IMG/VR virus record: IMGVR_UViG_3300044568_000742
Coordinates: 1-44,273 of that record
Source: a virus
DNA: 44,273 nucleotides
Reading direction: 5' to 3' (one strand)
The position numbers were made by a program, and so were the translations under genes. Of this stretch, positions 33,737 through 43,800 are shown in pieces. A model generated the notes under the pieces. It searched no databases. It was not told the DNA's origin and saw only the letters and a list, made by a program, of their open reading frames with translations. Numbering within the stretch: position 1 is the first letter of the stretch; each line of letters opens with the position of its first letter.

Positions 33737-34429
33737 ATGGCAACTAAAGTATATAAGACTGAAAATGTTCATTTATTTAATGGGACAGAGCTAGAAATAT
33801 CTCCACTTAAGATCAAGTATCTTAGAGAGTTCATGGTGGCATTTGATGATATTAAAAATGCCAAAAATGATGATGAGGCTATTGGTACCCTTGTAGAATG
33901 TGTAAGAGTTTGCATGAAACAATATTGTCCTGAGATATCTAAAACAGTAGAAGATGTAGAAGACAATGTTGACATGCCAACAATATATAAGGTACTAGAC
34001 ATATCTGCTGGGATTAAGATAAATAAAAAATCTGAAGAACCTGTAAAGAACCAAGCAGAAAAAAGTGGGGAAACCTGGGATACATTAGACTTAGCTAAAC
34101 TAGAGTCTGAAGTATTTTTGCTGGGTATATGGAAAGATTACGAAGAACTAGAAAGATCTCTATCTATGTCAGAACTAATGATTACGTTAGAAGCAGTAAG
34201 AGATCTAGACTATTCAGAAAAGAAATTTCTTGCTGCTATGCAAGGTGTTGACCTTGACGCAGAAAGCGGAAAAGACAGAGGACAAAAAGAGTGGGAAGAC
34301 ATGAAAGCAAGAGTCTTTAGTGGTGGACAAACTGGAGACTCTAATGATGTTTTATCACTTCAAGGAGTAAACGCACAAAAAGCTGGCTTTGGAATTGGCA
34401 TGGGATTAGATTACGAAAACCTAACCTGA
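33737..34429 (+). CDS. Tail assembly chaperone, long (GT-like) form
   Basis: 230 residues. Residues ~13-95 (LFNGTELEISPLKIKYLREFM, LVECVRVCMKQY, PTIYKVLDISAGIKI) are homologous to the whole of the 34479 product. Residues ~120-230 (ESEVFLLGIWKDYEELERSL, LDYSEKKFLAAMQGVDL) form the extra C-terminal domain of GT-type chaperones. Such proteins guide tape-measure and tube assembly and are absent from the mature tail. Many phages make G and GT by frameshift from one gene; here the two forms are separate genes. I saw no frameshift site. Confidence 0.7.
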   Translation: MATKVYKTENVHLFNGTELEISPLKIKYLREFMVAFDDIKNAKNDDEAIGTLVECVRVCMKQYCPEISKTVEDVEDNVDMPTIYKVLDISAGIKINKKSEEPVKNQAEKSGETWDTLDLAKLESEVFLLGIWKDYEELERSLSMSELMITLEAVRDLDYSEKKFLAAMQGVDLDAESGKDRGQKEWEDMKARVFSGGQTGDSNDVLSLQGVNAQKAGFGIGMGLDYENLT

Positions 34430-34441
34430 GCAGCGTTTTAT

Positions 34442-34478
34442 GCTATAATTGACTAAGCCTATATAGGAGGAATAAAAA
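34442..34478 (+). promoter_or_regulatory. Extended -10 promoter plus Shine-Dalgarno
   Basis: TGCTATAAT (hexamer 34444-34449), then TAGGAGG and the ATG at 34479. It gives the short chaperone its own strong start, unlike the leaderless long form. Confidence 0.6.
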
Positions 34479-34808
34479 ATGGCAAATACACAAGAGGGTA
34501 CAGAACTAACTCTGATTGATGGTACAAAGATTAAGGTACGTCCACTTAAGATTTCTTTGCTCCGTCCATTTATGAGTAAGTTTGAACAGGTGGCAGCTGT
34601 AGCAGACAACAACGAGAAGTCAATGAACATTCTTGTTGAATGTGTGCAGATTGCTATGAAGCAATACAAGCCAGAACTTGCAGATGACATTTCTGCATTA
34701 GAAGAAGTTCTAGATTTACCAACTGTATATAACATTATTGAAGCAGCTTCTGGAGTTAAACTTTCAGATGCAAACGCTTTGCTTAATACAGTACTTGCAA
34801 ATAACTAA
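34479..34808 (+). CDS. Tail assembly chaperone, short (G-like) form
   Basis: 109 residues, matching the first ~95 of the upstream protein: LIDGTKIKVRPLKISLLRPFM, LVECVQIAMKQYKPEL, LPTVYNIIEAASGVKL. It has no T-domain and a natural stop, so it is the short form. It has the better ribosome binding site and promoter, consistent with the usual excess of G over GT. The tape-measure gene begins 18 bases after its stop. Confidence 0.75.
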   Translation: MANTQEGTELTLIDGTKIKVRPLKISLLRPFMSKFEQVAAVADNNEKSMNILVECVQIAMKQYKPELADDISALEEVLDLPTVYNIIEAASGVKLSDANALLNTVLANN

Positions 34809-34826
34809 ATAAAAGAGGTGTAACTG

Positions 34827-37800
34827 ATGGCTGATGTAAATGCTAATATTGGCATACACATTGATTCGTCAGCAGCATTAGCCGAACTAAAAACACTTCA
34901 ACGTCAACTAGCAACATTTCATGCATCTATAGCAAAAAATAGTGCAGCAAGTGCTGCAGCACAAAAGGGATTACAACAAAATCTTCTTAATTCTATAAAT
35001 GCAACTGGTCAATTCCATGCACAAATGGGATTAGTCAGAACATCTACGGAGTCATTTACTCACGCACTGGAGAACAACAAACTCTCTATGCGTGAGTATT
35101 TCCGTTATGCAGGGGCATCATCAAAATCATTTGGTAAATTATTTAGATCAGAATTTGACACAATTGGCAAGGTAGCAGAAGAACGTGTAAGAAAGATGCA
35201 GACCCAATATATCAAGATGGGTCGTGATGCAAGCGGTGCAATGAAGGCAATGTCTATTACGCCTACAACACTGAATATGGATGACTATGGAAATAAAGCA
35301 GCTGTAGCATCTCAAAAACAAGCAATATTTAATCAACTAGTTAAGCAAGGATCAACATCACTTCTTAACTTTGGTAAGAATACTCAATGGGCTGGTCGTC
35401 AGCTTATGGTTGGTTTCAGTGTTCCACTAATGTATATTGGCAGCATTGCCTCTAAAACATTTATGGATATGGAAGAACAGGCAATTAGATTTAAACGTGT
35501 ATATGGTGACATATTTACAACTTCTGGAGAAACTGAAAAAGCTATAAAAGAAATAGAAATGCTTGCAAAGAGCTTTACTAAATACGGTGTTGCCCTTACA
35601 GATACAATGAAAATGGCTGCTGATGCAGCAGCAATGGGTAAAACTGGAGCAGAACTTACTGCTCAAATATCTGAAGCAACTAGGCTTGCAGTCCTTGGCG
35701 GAGTAGAACAACAACAAGCACTAGAAACGACTATCTCGTTAACAAATGCATTTGGAGTTTCTGCTGATCAACTTGCAAGTAAAATAAATTTCTTAAACGC
35801 AGTTGAAAACCAAACAGTCGTATCAATTGAAGATTTAACAATCGCAATTCCAAAAGCTGGTCCAGTAATTAAACAGCTTGGTGGAGATGTAGAAGATCTT
35901 GCCTTCTTCTTAACTGCTATGAAAGAAGGAGGAATTAATGCCTCTGAAGGAGCTAACGCACTAAAGTCTGGACTTGCTGCTTTAATTAATCCAAGTAAAA
36001 AAGCATCAGCTATGCTTATGGATCTTGGCGTAAATATTAATGGAATTGTTGAAGCAAATGCTGGAGACGTAAAAGCAACAGTGGTAGGTTTTGCACAAGC
36101 ACTAGATACCTTAGATCCACTTAATCGTGCAAGAGCAATCGAACAACTATTTGGTAAGTTCCAGTTTTCTCGTCTATCTACACTATTCCAAAATATTACT
36201 AAAGATGGATCACAAGCTAATAAAGTTTTAGGATTAACACAAGCCTCTGTTGAAGAGCTTGCCATCTTGTCACAACGGGAATTAAAAAAGGTTGAAGATG
36301 CTGTAGGCGTTAACTTTAAGCAATCTCTTGAAGATTTAAAAATTGCTATTATGCCAATTGGAAAAGCTTTCCTTGAAGCTCTTACTCCAGTAGTTAAATT
36401 TGCTGCTGATCTATTAAAAAAGTTTGATGGTCTTGGTGACGGTACTAAAAAGTTTATAGTTGTCGCAACCACACTAGTAGGAATACTTGGACCAACACTA
36501 TTAATGACATTTGGTTTAGTTGCTAACGGTGCAGCTAACATTATTAAATTATTCCTTGCTCTTCGTACAGGGTTTTTAAAACTTGGTGGAAATACAACGG
36601 TATTATCTCAACAAACATCATATTTAAATGCAGAACAACTAGAAGCAGCAACAGTAGCAGCATCTCTTAATCAAGCCCATACAAGACTTACACAATCATT
36701 TACCTTAGAAACTTCTGCTGTTATGGCCCTTCGTAATGCTTATGTACAGGCAACAACAGCAGCAATGACGTTTGCAAGAGCAAATCCAGGAATGATGGTT
36801 CCAGGATTTAAAGGTTCTGCTCCAAGAAAACTTAAAAAAGGAACAACTGGATTACCAGGACCAAAGGGAGCGGGAGATATTATTCCTATTCTCGCTGCTC
36901 CTGGAGAAGCAATTATTCCAGCAGGGATTGCACAAGACGATAGATTTAAACCAATCATTAATGCAATGGTTAATGGCAAACTTCAAGGGTTTGAATATGG
37001 AACAGCTAACCTTGGAGCAGTAGAAGGCACAGTTGATTTTGGTGGCAAGACATATACAGCATCAAGCCAAAAAACTGCACTGAGCTTAGTAGCAAGAATT
37101 AATGAAGATATGGATAAGGCAAGAGCTGGTGGTTATGAGACTGATGCTCAAAGATTAATTCAGAACAGAATGGATGATCTTTCTACTGTCTCTGATAAAA
37201 GACCAATAGTAGAACCATTAACAAAAACTCATGTATTTCATCATATTACAGATGGAAAATCAACAAGTACTGGATCAAGAAATAATCCAGCAATTGGACC
37301 TGCTCGTACAAAACTTAAGGCAGGTAATAAAGCAGAAGCAGCATTAGATATAAACAGAGAAACCATATTAGTTGCAGAAAAATTAAAAGAAGCTGGATTA
37401 AACGATGAACAAATTAAAACATTTACAAAAATAGCCGAAGCCCATATTCTTGATCCAAAAGACAAAAGTATAAAATGGCTTGAAGGTCAAGTTGTTCAAG
37501 ACTATCAGGGACTTAATCAATACTTAAATCGTGCAGGTGGTAAGTCTATCGGAGATATAATAGAAAAACTTAACACAAATCCAGATGCTCTTGAAAAGCT
37601 TGGATACACTAAAAAAGAAATTAGAAGATTAAACTATGACTATGCATTTGCTAAATCTAAAAAACATCCAACGTCTCAGTCTGAGTTTGAAAGAATAGTA
37701 AGACTTGCAGATCTTGAAGAAAGAGTAGTTAGAGCTGGTTACGCCAATGCAGATATGGAAAACAATGCTCATCAAGCAAGAGGTGTTATAGCTTTAGCAA

Positions 37801-40800
37801 AAGCAAGAACTCCAAAATTTTATAAAAAATTCTATAAAAAAGTTCTTCAACTTGAAGGAAAAACTGCAACACCAGTAAAACGTGGCAAAGTAGATTCTTT
37901 AGATATAAGTAAAAACAAAGATTTTGAAACATTAAAAATATTTACAGACACAGATAAAGATGTAAAAAAGAGTAGATTTAAAGATGAGCCAGTTACTAAA
38001 TTAGGAAACAGAACTCAAGCCACTACTGGTTGGAGTTTTAAAGAAGCTAATCATATAGGCGGAATATATACTAACCCTGACGGCTCAAGAGTATTTATAA
38101 AGCCTATGATGACCGAAGATATAGCTCTTGCAGAACAACGTTTAACAGAAATTGGAAGAAGAACTGGTTTACAAACCCCACAGCAAACACTAAGAGTTAT
38201 AGAAGATCCAAGAACAGGAAAGAAACTGTTTGCATTAGAATCTCCATACAATGAAGCATTTGATCCAGCAACTATTGCAACAACATTTAGTGAAGATGAT
38301 TACTTTAAACAAGTAGTTGGAGCAGGCGTTCGTGGAGACACAGATCTTAAAAAAGGAAATCTTGGAGGAAGTGTACTAACAGATGTTGGAAGAGCTGGAG
38401 TATTAAATAAAGCATCTGGTATGAGATATCTCACTATGGATATTCCTTCAATACAAGCAATAGCAGAAAAGAATTTGGGTGGAGTTTCAGGTCCAACAGC
38501 AGGAGGATCTCCACAATGGTTTGGAAATGCAACTGTTGACATTGCAAAGAACATGACTCCAGATGATTACCATGCAAAAATGATGGCTGAAATTATCAGG
38601 CAGGAAGAAATAATAAAACAAGCTCTAACAGACTTTAACTTAAATCCTCAAGAAAAACCATATTATGATAATATGCTTAAAAGAATTGAGGAAGCTAAAA
38701 AGGTTGACTGGAGAGAATTACACAAAAGACATACATCTATTGTAATTAAACCAGATGAAATGATTGAAGATGAAAAGGGTAAACTAACAAAACCAAAAAC
38801 AGAACCTAAACCTGCAGGCGTTAAATCTTCTTCTAAAAATGCAAAAGATACAAGAATAACACCTGCTCCTAAAAAGGGTAAACGAGTTGTTCAGCGTCCT
38901 ACTCTAAGAGGCCCAAGGGGTACTATAATTCGTCCTGGATTTGCTAGTGCACCAATTTCCCGAGCTGAGGCATTAGCAAACTTGCAAGGTATGGCACCAC
39001 CACGCTCTGGTGTTCCAACCATGGAACCACTTGATCTACCTGAATATAAGAGACAATCAGATGCACTAAAGGCAAATGTAGGTGCTGTTGAAGTAAATAC
39101 AGTTGAAACAAAAAAGACAACAAATAGAATTAAAGAACTTGGCACCAAAGGAAATGTAGCAATTGGAGCATTAACTGGTTTAACAGTTGCGGGAACATTT
39201 GCTGGTGGAAAAATTGCTGAGATGGCAAATTCAGCCATGCCATTTGTTTTTGCAGCACAAGGTGTTTCTGGAATTATGTCCCTGATGCCAGACACAATGT
39301 CAAAAATGAAAGGTGGAATGATTGCAGCAACTGCAGTAATTGGAACCTTTATTACTGTTACAACATTATTAAATAAGGCATACAATGATGCACAAAACAA
39401 AGCAATGGAGTTATCTGAAGCAACAGGTACTTCTGCTAAGGCAATTGAAAACTTTGCGGTATTTGCAAATAAAGCAAGTGCAGGACAAATGTTAGATGAA
39501 AGAAATAAACAAAAAAGAACTGGATTTTCAGTTCAACAAGGCAAAACATCTTTTGGAGAATCATACGTAGCAGCCCCAGATAATCAAGCATTAATTCAGG
39601 GAGTTGCAGAAAATATTAAGAAAAATCCAAAGACAGCAATGCAAGATTTAACTAAGCAACTATCTGTTGCTGTAGCTTCAGGAGTATTTACTCCAGAGCA
39701 AGCAAGAAGCGTTGCTGTAAATATTGGAGAAAAACTTGGCAATATTGGAGTTGGATTACAAGCTTCTGCACAATTAACTGAACTTTACGGGGAAGATGGA
39801 TCAAACCTATTAAAAGATCCACTAACACTAAGAGTTAAACTTATGGAAGAAGCAAGAAAAGGAATTGCTGGAGATGCAACCAAACTTGGTTCAGCAGGAT
39901 CAGCAGCCAAGGGTGGATCATTATCTGCAATGAATCAAAATGTAGCCCTTGGTGGAGTTACTGCCCTTGGCGCTGGCGCAGGAGCACTAATTGGCTATGG
40001 AGCAGTGGCTGGATCAGCCCTTGGGCCAATTGGAGCAATAGCTGGAGCAGCAATTGGAGCAGCTGCAGCAGGTGCTGCCTTATTGTTTACAATGAAACAA
40101 AGTTCAGCAGAACTTGGAAGATTATCAGGAATAGCAGTACAAAACCAACAAAACGCACTTAATGTTAATAAAGAAATGTCAGCAGCTGTTCAGATTTATT
40201 ACGAAAATTTAATTAAAGTAAAAAATGCAGAAGGCGATATTGTAGGAGCAAAAATAGAACAAGCTAAATATGACGATGCTCGTGCTACATTAGCAAAACA
40301 AGAAGCAAAAACTGTGAAAGCAATTGCAAACTCATATAAGAATACAGCAGGAAATAGCCAAAAGGCTCTTGTAGATGCTGCTAAAAAAGCAACTGGTAAA
40401 AGATACAAGGACACAGAGCAAGAAGCATATGTATCTTCTGCCCAATCTGCGCTTGCAAACCAAATGAATATTGGCAATAAAGGCAAAAAGGGACAGATGG
40501 AATATGTTCTTACAATGCAGATGAATGCTGGAAACATTAACCCATCAGATATCATGGCAATAATTCAAACATTTGGTAAGAGCGAAGAGTCAATGGACAA
40601 GGTAATGAATATCATTACTAAGTTTGGTGGTCAAAAGGCTGCAGAAACTCAGCAAATTCTTGGAGCATTTGTTGATAAAAATGGAAATCCAAACACTAAA
40701 GTACAAACAGAATTTTTATTAAATGTAAGTGAAACAAAAACAAGTGCAGAGCTTGATAAACTTCTTAATTTTTATGGAGCTGTTTCACAAAATGAAGGAA

Positions 40801-43800
40801 TTCTTGATGTAGGAGTAATGGTTAATTACTTCCAGAACAACCCAGCAGCAGCAGAAAGACTTCAAGGTTTGCTTGATAATATTAAAAAGAATGAAGGGAA
40901 GCTAACCTATGATGTTGTAACAAACTTCCTTCCTCCAACTGGCGACGTTGCAATAAATAAAGAATACTTTAATAAATTAAATCAAGCACAAAGAACTGTA
41001 TACACACAAGAAATTGCAACAGTTATTAGTATGTCAGATGCTCAAATTACAAGAAGTAAAGACTTTCAGAAATGGCTATCAGAAGGTAAGCCACTTGGTG
41101 GGGCACAATATGCAAACCTTTCATTTGCAAATCAAAGAGCTGCATATGCAGACGCTATTGGCCAAAAGGTAACAAACAATAGAATAGACCTAGCCATTGC
41201 TCCCCCAACTAGTAGCAGTACCAATAGCGGTGGTAGTAAGCAAAGAGATACCACACTAGACGAACTACTTAAGAAACTTAAGTTTGTTCGTGATGCTTCA
41301 ATTGATGCTGAGGGAAGCCTTAAGTATTTAATGAAGATTGTTTCTGGCGATGGTATAACAAAATTTGCTGGGGTATCTCAACAACTTATGGCTGGTACAA
41401 AAGGTGGACTTAATAGAGAATTCATAAGCATGCTAGAAGGCATGGATAATAAAACTCGTGCAATCTATATGACTGTTAAAAAGGGTAAGGTTATATTAAC
41501 TGATCAAGGTGAAGCATTAAAAGTAGCCTTTGATGAAAAAGTTGTTGGACAATACCAAGATGCACAAGTTAAAACATTACAAGATACCATAGCTCAGAAA
41601 GCAGCTTTTGTTAAATTAAAAGCAGCAGGAGTAGATACTACAACTGCTCTTGAAATGGTAGCAGATGCTAACTTAGCTGTTGCAATTAATGGAAAGAAAA
41701 TTACTTCTGATGAATTAGTAAGAATGGCTAATGCAGCAAAGGCAGCAAAAAATTCAGCTGCAGGTCTTGCTATGGAATTAGAAAAGGTTGCAGATAAAGC
41801 TAAGACTGACCTAGCAGATGCTTTTACAAAACTCAAAGCATTAACGGGAGCAAAAGGACTTGGGTTTGATACAGAATCTTTAAAGATTATTGCAGATAGT
41901 CCAGAGCTAGTACGTCAGATGACCGAGCTCCTAGCTGGCAAAGGAACAAAAGCGGGATTAGACAGACTTAAGAAAAAAATCATTAACATGATTAATAACA
42001 TAAAAGATCTTAAGGTTATTGTTGAGGTAGAGATTGGTGGCATAACAGGTGCTGACTTCCTTCAAGGTCAGTTTGGTAAGGCAAAAGATAAATTTGACAT
42101 TATAGCTGGTGCACTAATAGATAACATAAATAAAGAGTTTGATCCAAAAATAGCAACAGCTGAAGAAAACGTAGAAAAATTTCAAACAGCGGTTGAAGGC
42201 GCTGAAAATGCAGTAACATCTGCACAAGAGAAACTTGATAAATTCACTAAAGCATTTGATGATTTCTCATCAGCATTAGAAGATGCTATATCATTAGCAC
42301 AAGATGATTTACCTAAAGCCCTTGAAAATCTTGGCAAGTTAAATATAACATCTTTGACTGAGGCAATTTTTGGTAAAGACACCAAAGTTCCTGAATCTGT
42401 TCTTAAAAATGTAGTTGCAACTACAGAAGCTTTAATTAAGGCTCAATCTGAAGTAGATAAAATAGAAGCAACTATTAAAGAAATGACAGATGCTCGAAAT
42501 ATTAAAACAGAAGGACTTGCTCCATATCGTGGAACAGGTAAAGCTGCTCTTGATGATCCTCTAGGGGGAATGGATTCAATTGCAGAAGCTGAAAGACAGA
42601 TTGCAATTGTTGAAGCTAATATTGAAAACATGTTTAGCAGACCAATAGAAAAATTACAACAAGAAATTGCTGGACAACAAAGAACTTTAGAAATTGGTTA
42701 TACAAGAGTCATTGAAGATGTTCAAAAGAAAATAGCAGCCATTGAAAGAAACATTGCTGTTAATTTTGAAATACCACTAAAGAATATGCAAGAAGAATCT
42801 TCTAAGCTAAGCGAAGATTTAGCGGTAATGGATAAAGCAGCAGATGCAGTTAATGATAAGTATACAAAGCAAGAAGAAGCATTATCCAAGATTGCAGAAA
42901 TTAATCAAGATATTGTTGATCAACAAAAACAACAACTAGGATTAGCAGATGCGTTAAGTAAGGGTGATATCTCAGCAGCTGCTGCTGCAGTACAAGAAAT
43001 GCGAGCAGCCAATGCAGCAAAATCTTTGGGATCACAACAAGGAGCACTAGGCAAAGCAAAAGAAGCAGAACTAGCTGCTATAAAATCATCTTCTGGATTA
43101 ACTAGAGATCAGATTGCTGAAAGACAATATGCAATTGAAAGATCTTCTTATAGAATCCAACAACTTCAGGCAATTGAACAACAAAAAATTGTTGACTTCC
43201 AAGAGCAAATTTATAAAATTGAAACTGATCCAAACAGACTTGCTATTTTAGATTTAATCAAAGCTAAAGAAGATAAAATTTATGACTTAGATATACAAAG
43301 AGTTAATGCAAATAATGCTATTTATGCAGTTCAACAACAGATATCTGCTAGCAATCTTCTTATTGGTGGACAACAGTTAGCCCTTGCTTCAGCGCAAGCT
43401 ACACTTTCAACAGCTCAAGAAGGTAGAGAAAAAGCAATACGAGCAGCAGAAGCAGCTCATAAACTATATATAACTGAATTAACTAAGGAATTAGAATCTG
43501 CACAAACTGCACTTACAAAAGCTAATAATCTTCTATCTGATGCACAAGAAGCACTTAAAAAATTAATTAAAGACCGAGATGCACAGATTAAAGAGATTAC
43601 AGATGAAACAAAAAAGATGGATGCTCTTACAAAAGCGATTGCAGCTATGGAAGCGGGTATTGATGCTTCTACTGTTGCTGTTGGTGATCTTACAGAAGCA
43701 TTTGGCATAGCCGAAGCTGCTGCCCAAAAATTAATAGACAAGCTTGCAGAATTAGAAATAGCAAAGCAAGAAGGTCTAAATAAAGAAAAAGAAGAAATAA

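Noticed and set aside
33737-34808. Programmed -1 frameshift between the chaperone genes
   Set aside because: The 34479 gene has its own start and ends 18 bases before the tape measure. I found no slippery heptamer leading to a T-like extension.
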